From positions 21,950,501 to 22,014,500 of the forward strand of contig NC_081413.1 in NCBI RefSeq assembly GCF_030272615.1: 64,000 nucleotides of DNA, given 5' to 3'. How positions within the stretch are numbered: position 1 is the first letter of the stretch; the number at the start of each line of letters is the position of its first letter. Under the pieces are notes generated by a model. It had not been told where the DNA came from and did no database searches. It saw only the letters and a program-made list of their open reading frames with translations. The DNA is from Cryptomeria japonica (lineage: Eukaryota > Streptophyta > Pinopsida > Cupressales > Cupressaceae). The translations under genes were made by a program, and so were the position numbers. Positions 1 to 10,519 of this stretch are shown here, in pieces.

Positions 1-584
1 CATTGTATGCAATTGAGAAGAAGGACCTACTCTCTCCATATCTTCATAGATTGATAAATTTAATGTAGCTCTAGAAACATCCACTGAAAGACAAACAATA
101 AAACTCTTCTTTCCAATTCTCGAGGCCCAAATCCCTCCTCAGTTCTTAAACTCTCAACAAATTAACTTGGTCCAAACCCTAAGCTCCCTTGCTACTAAGA
201 AACTCCACATGCATAGTTGTAGATAAAAAGGAAACACCTACCATAAGCTACTAATCTTGAAAAACCACCGACCCAAATACTATAGATAAACCTAAGTCAC
301 AAGAAGACTATTTACACTTTCTCAAATTTTCATTAAATTAAGGGTATCATTCAACCATTAAGATGTCATCTTTTGAAACCATGCATTGTCAAAATTGCAA
401 TACACCTTGTGGTCTAATCATGTTCATAAGATTTGGTATAAGAATAAAAAATTGCTAGAGATGGAAGCCATTATTAGGAAATTCAAATAGAATAAGAAGT
501 CTGTCTAGGATAGGTATAAAAGTTAGCTAATTCCATAAGATCGACCAGATATTTTGGTGATAGTAACCATGTTTTCTTCAAGTC
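1..584. other. Degenerate sequence upstream of gypsy integrase fragment
   Basis: No sustained open frame or recognisable motif until about 585. By position it should be decayed gypsy pol sequence, but I cannot show this from the translation. It is repeated inversely at about 24981-25564. Confidence 0.35.
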
Positions 585-955
585 AAACCTAAAAGGATTT
601 TTTTAAAACTTGGTAAATATTCTAAAATAGCTTCTCATTTTTGTGGACCTTTTAAATTATTAGAGAAAATGGGTAATATTTCTTATAGACTTGCCTTGCC
701 TCAATTGAGAATTCATGATTTAGTCCAAGTGAGTGTACTTATGATCTCTGTATTTACTGTTGATCATCTTATTGATTTGGAATGTATTTTTATTGAACGT
801 TTTTGTAAATTTGATAAAGAACGAAAAAAAAAGTTGAAAAAAGATCTAGAGTATTAAGAAATAGAGTTATTAATTGGAGTCATTGTAGTAATGATGATAG
901 TACTTGGGAAAAAGTTGATTTTATTAAGATCAATATGCACATAGAGTTTAACTAA
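585..955 (+). pseudogene. Ty3/gypsy integrase C-terminus and chromodomain-like tail, broken
   Basis: Translation from 585 gives KLGKYSKIASHFCGPFKLLEK and then GNISYRLALPQ. This is the typical end of a plant Ty3/gypsy integrase, where the 'K...YGPF.I...IG..AY.L.LP' block follows the catalytic core. After a frame change near 848 it continues VLRNRVINWSHCSNDDSTWE, resembling the chromodomain-like tail (W...D.TWE) of chromovirus-type elements, and stops at 953-955. A frameshift and upstream stops make it non-functional. It is followed within 100 bp by a polypurine tract and an LTR in the same orientation, as expected at the 3' end of such an element. Homologues of this block join the DNA copy of the retrotransposon to host DNA. 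Confidence 0.8.
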
Positions 956-1028
956 AGATTGTTATGTCCATGCTTATGATATCAAAACTTCTTGTGCTAC
1001 TAATGACAATAGCTAAATAACTAAATAA

Positions 1029-1040
1029 TAGGGGGATAAT
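1029..1040 (+). other. Polypurine tract before 3' LTR
   Basis: A purine-rich run (tagggggataat) immediately precedes the TGTTA that opens the LTR. In LTR retrotransposons this site primes plus-strand DNA synthesis. The inverted copy lies at 24525-24536. Confidence 0.6.
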
Positions 1041-1537
1041 TGTTATGAAACTTTTCCCCATGAAAAAAGTAAAAAGAGAATATATTAGAAATAAACGGAG
1101 GTATTAGTTTAATTTGGTTAAAAGAATTTAATAATAAATGTTATGTAATAATTGTTATAGTTTAATGCGAGGATTATTCATATTGAATGTAAATTCAATT
1201 TTTAAAAGGGTGTGGCCTTTGAAACTACTCCTTGAATAATTTATATCATGCGAGGAACTAATTTTGGGGATAAGAGGAAGGAATTGGCTAGAGGAATACA
1301 AAGCAAGGGTTTTCAATTAGTAGGTTTTAAGCATTAGAGAAGGGAGCACATAAAGTGTGTCCAACTCAGGGTACCAAGTGCACCTACCAAGGTTGTGGTA
1401 CATGTTGAGGTAATCATCTTGAGAATGCATTGTTTAATTCTGAATAAAAACTATCTCCGCCTAGACTACTCATAAATGAAATAAGCAAACCAACAATCCA
1501 CTTTAACAATCCTTTTTATTCTCTGCACATTTTAACA
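1041..1537 (+). mobile_element. Ty3/gypsy 3' LTR (497 bp)
   Basis: The block starts TGTTATGAAAC and ends ATTTTAACA, giving TGTTA/TAACA terminal inverted repeats as expected for an LTR. It lies directly after an integrase tail and a polypurine tract on the same strand. The inverted copy at 24028-24524 has exactly the same length. The partner 5' LTR is not in the window, so the target-site duplication cannot be tested. Confidence 0.75.
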
Positions 1538-1929
1538 AAGATGAGCATTTATTAAATTATTTCTCCATATATATCATTGAACCATTTGAATTTATTGTTA
1601 ATCAACCTATTATTCCTCAATGAAAATTATCCATTGCTTCAACTAATTTAAGAAAATACAGCAAACACCCCTCATACATAGCATTGCCCCATGCAAATGT
1701 GATTCCATCGTAGAGTAAAAGATGCAATATCACATTGCATGACATGAAATGATATAAATATAAGTTAAGAAAGGATGGTGACGTTGTTAAATATGGATTT
1801 ATTATTTTTATTTTTAATTAGGGTAAAAATATTCTTCTTCTAATACCATTAATTTTTAAATTAAATGATTTGGAAAAACGATGAAGTAAAATATGAGCTG
1901 ATTATCAAAACTTAACATCATTTTGGAAT
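1538..1929. other. AT-rich flank between LTR and satellite
   Basis: No open frame, repeat or motif that I can support. Mirrored at about 23636-24027. Confidence 0.5.
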
Positions 1930-2965
1930 CTTTTATTTTTATAATATTTTTTTACTTTATTTAAAAAGTCCAATGTGACGTTTCATTGACTTATTAATTT
2001 GTTTTGGAATATCTTTGTTTATAATATTTTCTCTTAAACAATAGAATGTGAAATTTCTTTCGTCTATTATTTGTTTTAGAATCTTTCAATTTCATAATAT
2101 TTTTATTCTCTTTATTAAAATAATAGAATGTGACATTTATTGGCTTTTTTGTTTTTAATCTTTCAATTTCATAATATTTTATGATATTTTTAATTTAAAG
2201 AATGAAATGCCATATTTTATTAATCCAATATTTATAATTTTGAAACCTTTCCATTTCATAATATTGTCTTTTACTTTATTTTAAAAATGGAATATGACAT
2301 TTCATTGATCTAGTATTTGTTTTTAAATCTTTCAATTTCATAATTTTTTTTGTTTTATTTTGAAAAAATAAGATATGAAATTTCATTGATCTATAATTTA
2401 TTTCAAAATATTTCCATTTCATAATATTTTTTTTTCTTAATTTAAACAATGGAATATGACATTGCATTAATCCATAACTTGTTCTGGGATCTTTCTATTT
2501 GATAATATTTTATTTTTCTTTATTTAAAGAGTAAAATATGTCATTTCATTGAATTATTATTTGTTTTGGAATCTTTTCATTTCATAATTTATTTGTTTTG
2601 TTTTGTTTAAATAGTAGCATGAGACTTTTTATCGAGTCATTATTTGTTTTAATATCTTTCCATTTAGAATGAAATTGTGAAATTATTGACCCATTATATA
2701 TTTTGGAATATTTTCATTTCATAATAGTTTACTTTGATTTATTAAATAAATAGTGTAATGTGACTTTTCATTGATCCATAATTTGTTTTAATATTTTTTC
2801 ATGTAGAGTGAAATTGGACACCTAGTGACCTATTTCTATGTTTTGGAATATTTTCATTTCATAATATTTTATTTTGATTTATTTAAAGAATGCAATGTGA
2901 CATTTCATTGACCCACTAGTTTTAGAATTATTTTATTTCAAAATATTATCTATTGGAATGTGATA
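1930..2965. repeat. About 82-bp AT-rich satellite, roughly 13 monomers
   Basis: Diverged monomers recur with landmarks such as cattgatccataatttg, tccatttcataatatttt and gaatgtgacattt. Successive 'cattga' landmarks near 2303, 2384, 2465, 2547 and 2629 give a period of 81-82 bp. Two monomers are shortened near 2650-2690 and 2790-2840. A short related stretch occurs at 15535-15690. Confidence 0.85.
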
Positions 2966-3276
2966 TTTCAATAGTATTCCATTCATTGAAGTTCAATTAA
3001 TTAATTATTTTGCACCAATAAATATTGATTATTATATTATAAAAATTATTTATGTAAACTATGATTGTTTAAAAAAATTGTTGTTATAGGAACCAATTTA
3101 TAGGTATCATAGATTTTTTAAATTTTTTATTTATAATAATGTAAATAAAGTGAATTTCTATATAGATATATAGATTTTATTTTATTTTTTTAAAATGTAG
3201 GTAATAAAATCAACTACATATTTTATAGAGATTTGATTCACACTAATTAATACTTTTAAAAATGAAAAGTATATAT
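2966..3276. other. AT-rich gap between satellite and LINE tail
   Basis: No coding or structural signal seen. It ends next to the TA repeat that forms the LINE 3' tail. Mirrored at 22291-22601. Confidence 0.5.
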
Positions 3277-5130
3277 ATATATATATTTTATATTGATAAT
3301 CGAGGATAACAAATTTACAAAATTATACAAGGAGGCACCACCTCAACCACCAAAAATCATTGTGAGAGCTAACAACCCAAACTAACTACCAGTAAAGAGT
3401 AATTGTTTATACAAAAATGGTATGTCTAATGCAAAATATTATCAAAGGTGTCCATCCAAGCGGTCCATCCTTGGGCCCCCTCCATCCAAACCAGCCTTTT
3501 TTATCTTGAATTTGGGCGAGCATGGCTATGTGGTCTGCATCAGGTACTTTATTGTTGTAGATTTCCTTATGAAGCACCTTCAATGCGTCCTTGAATGAAG
3601 AGAGGTCACTCGAAAGCCACCTCCACTCATAGCCATTCTTCACCTTGTACACAAACATCGTTGCATGCCCATCCCTAAGGAAGGGAAGGAACTTTTGTTT
3701 TTCCAGATTCATGAGAAAGCATACCTGAGAAGCAATTTTTAAAAAAGTGAGTCTAAAAAAAGACTCAGTAAGGCATCTGCTGTTATTATTAAACCTATCC
3801 TCATTTCTGATTTTCTAAATGAACTACAAAATAAAGGAAGATAGTATAAACCAAAATAGATTAGCATCCTTTTTAAGCCATCAATATGTCCGAATATAAT
3901 GTTAAAGATATCTATATGCATAGGAATAACAAAACCAAACATTAACCAAACCTCCTTGGCAAAAGTGCAGTAAAAAAAAATGTGCCTACAAGTGTCAGGA
4001 ATTCTTCAAACTGAACATAAATCATCATTAGCCAGCCCCTTTCTCAGGGGAAGTCTATCTATTATGATCTGCCATTTTAAACATTGTATTTTAGGTGGGA
4101 TCGGTCTTTTCCAAATCCGCATAAAAAATTTCTGCTAAAGCTTATTAGATAGATCAACATACCAAAACTTATTAGTGTGTAAAACAATAGAGCCATTATT
4201 TACAATCATATCATAGATGCTAGAGCATTTAATTTTGGATAGCTGGGAACCATCTTTCCATTTGAATGTTAAAAATCTGTGCGAGTCAAGGTCAACAGTG
4301 GATCATAGATCTAGGACCTGCCATGCCCTTTTAACCATCAAATAAGTCCTTTTTTGGGTAGGTGGTAGGTTGTGGGAAGAGATCAATTCTTCCAAGCTGA
4401 TAAGTGTGTCATGCTCAAACAGGTCTATGAAGTATCTAATACCAGCTTTATCCCATAATTTGGCCGGGCAGCCTTGTGTAAGGGCAAGAGGCTTGTTAGC
4501 ATGGTAAAGATTCCACCATATGAATATTTCCCCGTGGACGACATCATTACTACTAGCACCAGGGTTGTCAATAAGGTGTCTGGCATGCTCCCATGCTTTC
4601 CAAATCGATCTAAACACACATGAGACTTGCACTGAGACATGAAACTTACCCGAAACCAGTTCAGCAAGAGGAAGATGTTTCCAAGATTTGGCATTTTTTA
4701 GAGTGCCTCTTTCAATGTTGTTTCTAATTAGGACTTTCTAGGGTTCCATCCCATCCAATGCATGGAAGATCCATTTTCCAGTGAGGGTGATTCCTTGTCT
4801 TTTTAGGTCTTTTAGTCCAAGGCCACCAGCCCTTTTGGCCATGTGACACCATTCCCAGTTTACAACATGCATCTTCTTAGCACCTTTACCATTAGACCAG
4901 AGGTACTGTCTGATGGTCTTTTCAACCTCAAGTATTTGATAGTCATTAAATAGCCATGCAGAGGAGTAGTACAGAGTATATGATGAAAGAATTTTTTGGC
5001 ATACTTGAATTCTGCCAGCCATGGAGAGGAATTGATTATCCCATTTGTTTAGTTTTTAATAAATTTTTTGCTTGACCCATTGCCACATTTCTTTAGGAGA
5101 GAGAGAGACCGAAAATGGGATTCCAAGGTA
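3277..5130 (-). pseudogene. LINE 3' end (ORF2 C-terminus), part of IR arm 1
   Basis: On the minus strand this reads from MAGRIQVCQKILSSYTLYYS (near 5022) through a zinc-binding RT-associated (zf-RVT) region to a tail ending WFGWRGPKDGPLGWTP at about 3440, then a 3' UTR and a TA-rich tail. It corresponds to the last 1.85 kb of the LINE at 16027-22290 with few substitutions (for example IP to IL and NWKR to NWEW), and frame changes split it into several pieces. Its upstream end is the inverted-repeat junction, not ordinary 5' truncation by target-primed reverse transcription, because the flank beyond its tail is also shared. Confidence 0.9.
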
Positions 5131-5510
5131 TCATATGACTAGATTACAATATGACCCATAATGACATCTAAGGGGTCATATGGTGTCCTAAGGGGTCACA
5201 GGATACCACATGACCCCTTATGATATGATATGACCTCTAACAACACTTGAGGGTTCATATGGTGTCCTAAGGGGTCACAAGATACCACATGACCCCTTAG
5301 GACATGATATGACCTCTAATGACACCTAAGGGGTCGTACAACACAATATGACCCATAACGATACTTAAGGGGTCATATGGTGTCCTAAGGGGTCACAAGA
5401 TACCACATGACCCCTAAGGACAACATACATCCTGTAATGACACCTTATGGTGTCATAAGGGGTCATATGGTGTCCTAAGGGGTCATAGGACACAATATGA
5501 CCAGCATTCT
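5131..5510 (+). repeat. Quasi-palindromic ggggtca satellite, truncated array
   Basis: Repeats of ggggtcatatggtgtcc alternate with its reverse complement, spaced by variants of 'gacccataatgacacctaa'. This is the tail of the array seen whole at 48690-50375. Its left edge is the inverted-repeat junction at about 5126-5130. Confidence 0.85.
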
Positions 5511-5514
5511 CTCC

Positions 5515-5525
5515 CTTTATCTCCC

Positions 5526-5572
<47 letters not shown>

Positions 5573-5870
5573 TTTGCATCCTGTCTCCCACCCCCCTTGT
5601 CTTTATTTTCCATCCTCTCTCTACCTCCTCTCTCTTTCCCCCTCTCTATTTCCCTCTCCCCCTTTCTCTCCCTCCCTCTCCCTTTCCCTCCCCCTTTTCT
5701 ATCCTCTCTCCCCCTCGAGCTATCTCTCCCCCTCTCTCCGTCTCTCCCCCTCTCCCTCACTGTCTCTCCCCTACTCCTCCCGCTCCCTCCCCATCTCTCT
5801 CTCCATCCCTCCCTCTCCTTCCCACCATCTCCTTCCTTCCCTTCCTTCCCATTTTATTTACTACAATAAG
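5515..5870 (+). repeat. (CT)n tract and 350-nt polypyrimidine stretch
   Basis: A pure CT run (about 5529-5568) leads into roughly 300 nt of almost only C and T, broken by a short TTTTGCATCC segment. Long open frames on both strands (Ser/Leu/Pro-rich, or Arg/Glu/Gly-rich on the other strand) are by-products of this composition. Its position, just before the transposase gene, is the same in all three copies. Confidence 0.9.
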
Positions 5871-6312
5871 TGCATACAGGGTTTTGCTAAGTTAAAAGCG
5901 TGCACGGGGTGCTAGGAACATTAATGTTGTCTTGCTCAACATTTTTAGGGCTAAGAGTGCATATGGCGTTACTAAAAATACCACGTACACAGTTCTGGGA
6001 CATAGTTTTAGTTGCCCAATAGCCTCAACAATCTCAAAATAAATTTTTGAGGTTGTTTAAGGTTCCACTGAAACTATTTCTGCACTTCTGTAATTGTTTT
6101 ATACGTGGAAGTAGGTATTTTTTTGTTTTGCATGATTTCAAATGATTGAATTGTTGTTCTTATTAGTTATGGTCAATGTTATTGTGACTATTTAATAGTT
6201 TTGATTCAAAAAAACAATGATAATACTCGATTTTATGTTTATTTGATTGTTTAAGAACTTATGTTTACATATAAATGTAAAATGATTCTATTTAGGACAA
6301 CCAGTATTAAAG
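5871..6312 (+). other. Presumed transcribed leader/intron of the transposon gene
   Basis: No open frame. A polypyrimidine-poor but plausible splice acceptor (ttctatttag, AG at 6294-6295) precedes the first candidate ATG at 6313. The segment is well conserved among the three copies, which fits a leader or intron inside the element. Confidence 0.4.
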
Positions 6313-9300
6313 ATGGCAAAGAACAAGCGAGGAATGATGGAACAATGAGAGGCTAAAAAAGAAAGACAAGGACATCATATGAAGAAATTACGTGACATAA
6401 GAACAATGGGACAAGAAGGTACATCATCCTCAATATCTCAATTTGATTTACCAAATGAACATAATGCATCTAATGCAATTGAAGAAGTGATATTTGATTT
6501 ACCGTAGGAACCTAATGCAATTGAAGAAGAGACCACACTGAATAATTAATTAAATGATGAACATACATCGACTCTAATTGATAAATTGAATGTACCCAAT
6601 GCATGTAATGCATCAATTCTAACACCTCCTAGAACCATTTTTAGGAAACCAAAGTATCTAATTGACAGCGTTCAGAATATTTTGAAGACAATGCCCACTA
6701 AAATGAATGAACGAACTTGTAGGAGAATGGTTAAAACAATATGGAAAAAATATTTTGAAAACTTAAATCAAACTACAAGATACCAATTAATTGTTGAAAT
6801 GATTAAAAATTTGAATTTTAGAGAGACAATGAGAATTCTAGGCCTAAGATCATTCGAAAATAATAGCGAAAGAACTATTGTGAGAAATCTATTTGATGCA
6901 TATCAAGATATTCATTCAAAATCATGTACTAAACATTCTAATGTTACTCGGCGTGTCATTACATCAACCATAATGAGCAAGAAAATTAAAAAAAATCATT
7001 TGATAAGAAAAACAAGTAAGTCATTAAATATTAGTAGAGAAACATTACATAAAGAATTAGAGAGGTTGGATAAAATAGAGGATCCTAACAATAATTCTCT
7101 TTGGGAGTTCTCAGGTAGACTACCACACAAAGACAAGGTTGGTGTTGATGCACTAAGAATGTTAATTGAATCTTTTTGGCATGACAACACAAGGGTTTTG
7201 CCTAACCAAAGAGATGTTGTTAGAAGGCAAATTGGATCTAGAAATCATGAGCCACATACCAAACACTATCTGGATATGACTCAAACAAAATTTTATGAAA
7301 GATTCCTTGAAAATTTTCCTTAAATAAGCATTAGTCAAAGATTTTTTGAAATGGGAAAACCTTTTTATGTTAAGATTAATCATGTATGCACCATGTGTTG
7401 TTGTTGGATGCATATTGAATTTTCCATGCACTATGATATTTATCATCATATATGTTGTACTTTGCACACTAATGATATGTTGTAGGAATGCAATATACAA
7501 CCACCTCCTAAGTCACCAAGAAACTTTATTTCAAGCATGTTATGTAAAAGAGATGATGGTTGCATTTAATATAAGATAATGTGTTTGAAAGGTTCTTGTG
7601 CTACATGTGGTGGTTTGCAACATTTGCCAAGATGTCTACATTTGGATAGCACACATGAAATTGGTAAGAAACTAGCTTCTTTTGGAAAGTACAAGACAGT
7701 GACGTGTGGCATTAAAGATGGAAAATAATTGAAGAGATGTGAGTTAGTAAAAAAATACATATCTGTGGCTGATTTTATGAGAACATTTCAAGAGAAACTA
7801 GTTTTTGAGTATATAATGCATACACATAGAGCTCGGTGGTTAGATGAGCAATTCAAGTTATGTAAGGACACATTTTCTCTTGTTACCATTGTCTCTATGC
7901 TTGATTTTTTTGAATATTATACACTAAAATCTCAAAATGAAGTGCAATCTATGTATTACCACTCTACACAAGTTTCTATATTTTTATACATAGCATTCAT
8001 GCATGCAGATGATAGCACAGAGGAGGATAGAAAGGTTGTAAGAGAGTATCACTTCTACATAAGTGACGATTGTACACATTCCTCAGAGTTTGTGCAAGGA
8101 TTTTTTAAATTTTTTTATGATAGTTTAAGGGAAAGAAACATACGATACAACCAACACTTAATATGGTCAAATAATTGCACCTTAGAATTCAAGAATGCAA
8201 GGATGTTCTATTGGTTGAGTAGGATGCATGTGACAAGAAGTGTCCAACATTTTTGGAATTTCTTCGAGGCTGGAAATGGAAAGGGAGAGCATGATGGTGC
8301 ATGAGCATGCATAAAAAGATCACTAGCTAGAGAATAATTGAAGTACGAAGGTGGTGCTGAGTTGATAGATGCAACAACAATTGTGTGATGGTGTAAATCT
8401 ACAATGGAACTAGGTAATGTAGGTATGTCAATGGTTTATAGATATTTTTTGTTGATCATTGAATCTAACATTGAAAACTATCAAGCTTGTTGTACAGTTG
8501 CAAGATCCAGTGACATGCACTCATTTTGAAGTTCAAATGCAAGTTCACCAATAATTTGAATACTAGATAGATTGTATGTTTTTTCTCTTCATGTATGCAT
8601 TTTTTGTAGGAAGAATGTGAATCACAAGAGTGGGTTGAAAAATGGTCTTGTAGACTATTGGTTCCCATTGATACCTATCAAATTCCCAGAGAACTGCGAT
8701 TGAACCAAATGGAAGCATAAGTTGATTTCGATCATGTATCCGACCTAGTGGAACCAGGTGATTTTTTCGTTAATTTTATTGCAAGAATTTTTTTGGCTCA
8801 TTTTGTTGCATCAAACATTATTTTTGGTATTAATTATCATTCTATAATATGTAGGTCATGTGTATGCAGTTGTTGCAGAAGAGAACAATGAAGAAGGAAC
8901 ATATTACTTTTGGTGTCATTGTATTGAGCATAAGAGAAAATTGACAACCACAATCATTGACGTAGAGGGTATTGAGTATTCAGTAGGGTCTATTGTCATG
9001 ACAAGCACGTGGCTTAGGAGATACACTATCAGGAATTCTAATGTTTGGTTGTTAGAGGACTTTGAAACACACAGACATATTCTTAATTTCTTCAACCTTG
9101 TTGTTGCAACAAATATTCTATTGACTAAGTATGATGGTAGACCTCATAACAAAATTTAATGGAAAGTTCACGAATCTTACCACGAGGCATTAATTGACAC
9201 AATACGAGTTAGAGCCGATCCAGAAGGCTTACTTGATTGATTCTACAGTTCAGGGTAGAATGATTTTGAGAATTTTGTATATATCATCGATGAATTGTTT

Positions 9301-9320
9301 GATATTAATTTTTTGTATGA
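6313..9320 (+). pseudogene. Transposase-like gene, copy 1, broken
   Basis: From ATG 6313 the conceptual product starts MAKNKRGMMEQ, has stops in a short exon, then an intact 245-codon frame (6586-7323). A Cys/His-rich part follows (C..C near 7590-7610), then the conserved core: DFFEYYTLKSQNEVQSMYYH (near 7900), YISDD (8059-8070), WSNN (8164-8175) and FFEAGNGKGEHDGA (near 8260-8300). Spaced acidic residues plus GKGxxDG suggest an RNase H-like DDE/D transposase. I recall similar 'WSDG..QFK...HGKG..DG' proteins in plant and animal elements, but could not check. The tail is split by apparent introns (for example GT after 8756 to AG before 8855) and ends near 9320. At 8170-8172 the core Asp of copy 2 is Asn. 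At least ten in-frame stops make it inactive. Confidence 0.7.
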
Positions 9321-9649
9321 CCTAATTCACACATATTTAAATGCCAAATTTTGTGTTTTAGCCCATGAGATGATTTCTAACATAATTTTTTTATATTTAA
9401 ATAGCCAAGAGCTGATTTTTCCATATTTAGAGGCAAATTTTGAATATATGTGACTATGTTTTGTGACTATTATTTGAATATCTTAAGGGTTTTGAGTTTA
9501 TGTGATGTAACTAATCATAGAGATCTATGTTGTACACTATATAATGATGGAGAATTATTTGGGTCATTATTCGGTCATAGGAGTGATAGATTTAGTCTAG
9601 ATACAATTTGAAAAAAAAATGTCATTATTATCAAAAAAGTTGTGAAGCA
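9321..9649 (+). other. AT-rich spacer between transposase tail and 357-bp repeat
   Basis: No coding signal beyond the decayed transposase tail. The spacer is conserved in copy 2 (54195-54525). Confidence 0.45.
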
Positions 9650-10500
9650 ACTTTCAGATCGCATTGGTAGGGTATGGCTCTCGATGTTTCGATGATTTGG
9701 GAGGCACTAAAGGAGTATGCCTAGTGTAAACCTACCCACCCAAACGTGCTCATGATGTTGGTTTGTGCCCATGACGGAAGGAATCAAGTCTAGCCTATCT
9801 TGTAATGTTGCATTACATATGACTGGCAATTTTTGCAATAGGCAAAAAAAATAATGCCATTTGAAAATGGCTTCGATTCATCATAAATTGAGATAGGCCA
9901 TTGTAGAAGAGCCTCACATGACCCTACAAGCCCAAATAAATCGATCATATGTGTCTTGGATTGAGAGAATTAGTCTGTAAAAGTTTAACAATTTTTGGAC
10001 TCGGCACTTGAGAGATCGCACTGGTAGGGTATGGCTCTTGACATTTTGGTGCTTTGGGAGGCACAACAAGAGAATTCCTAACATAAACCTTCCCACTTAG
10101 AGGTGTTGGTGATGTTGTTTTGTGCCGACGATGGACAAAATCATTTCTAACCTATCTTGGAACCTTGCATTGCATATGATTGACGGTTTTTGCAGCATGC
10201 AAAAAGATGCTACCATTTGAATATGGCTCTGAGTCATTAGAAGCTAAGACATGCCATTTTAGAAGAGCCTCACATGACCCTACAGGTTCAAACAAATCGA
10301 TCATATGTGTCATGGATTAAGAGAAACAGTCCGTCAGAGTTTGACAATTTTTTGGACTCGGGGCACTTGGGAGATCGTGTCGATAGGGTATGGCACTCAA
10401 TGTTATGAAACTTTGGGAGGCATAAAAAGAGAATTCCTAGCCTAAAAATTCCCACTCAGAGGTGCTTGCGATGTTGGTTTATGCCCATGATGAACAACCT
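9650..10500 (+). repeat. 2.4-copy tandem repeat, about 357-bp period
   Basis: Three starts of agatcgcattggtagggtat-like sequence at 9656, 10013 and 10372 give periods of 357 and 359 bp. Units share gcctcacatgaccctaca and cgatcatatgtgtc. They differ by perhaps 15-20 percent by eye, so the repeat is much older than the split of the three element copies. Subterminal repeats like this often carry transposase-binding sites in DNA transposons; that role here is inference. Confidence 0.85.
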
Positions 10501-10519
10501 AGGGTAAGTGCACCAAGAT

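Larger units (their letters stand above)
1..5130 (+). repeat. Large inverted repeat, arm 1
   Basis: This block is the reverse complement of 20437-25564. Paired positions sum to 25565 near the outer end and 25567 near the inner end, so the arms differ by only about 2 bp net in 5.1 kb; substitutions are scattered and few by eye. It contains, outer to inner, a Ty3/gypsy 3' end with its LTR, an 82-bp satellite, AT-rich DNA and the last 1.85 kb of a LINE. Homology begins at the first base of the window, so the arm may extend further left. The inner end lies inside LINE coding sequence, where it abruptly meets satellite DNA. Confidence 0.95.
5131..10519 (+). mobile_element. DNA-transposon-like element, copy 1 (5' truncated)
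   Basis: This block is nearly identical to 50005-55394 and, as far as the window goes, to 61005-64000. Order: quasi-palindromic satellite, CT tract, a broken intron-containing transposase-like gene, an AT-rich spacer, and a 357-bp tandem repeat. The right end is sharp: copies 1 and 2 agree up to caccaagat and then diverge completely, so 10519/55394 is a real terminus or duplication edge. The left end is cut by the inverted-repeat junction. I saw no convincing terminal inverted repeats or target-site duplication, so the superfamily stays open. Confidence 0.75.

Noticed and set aside
1930-2965. Regularly spaced repeats considered as a CRISPR-like or centromeric array
   Set aside because: Monomers are contiguous and diverged with no unique spacers, in a plant nuclear context; the array is too short to argue for a centromere.
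5365-5915. Several open frames of 90-145 codons on both strands in the CT tracts (also at 11586-12032, 50228-50791 and 61242-61811)
   Set aside because: They are Ser/Leu/Pro or Arg/Glu/Gly repeats dictated by the (CT)n composition, overlap each other in several frames, and are not conserved as proteins.
5131-10519. Calling the element a Helitron, Mutator or CACTA transposon
   Set aside because: No CTRR/hairpin end, no long terminal inverted repeats, no CACTA ends and no 8-9 bp target duplication could be shown; class left open.
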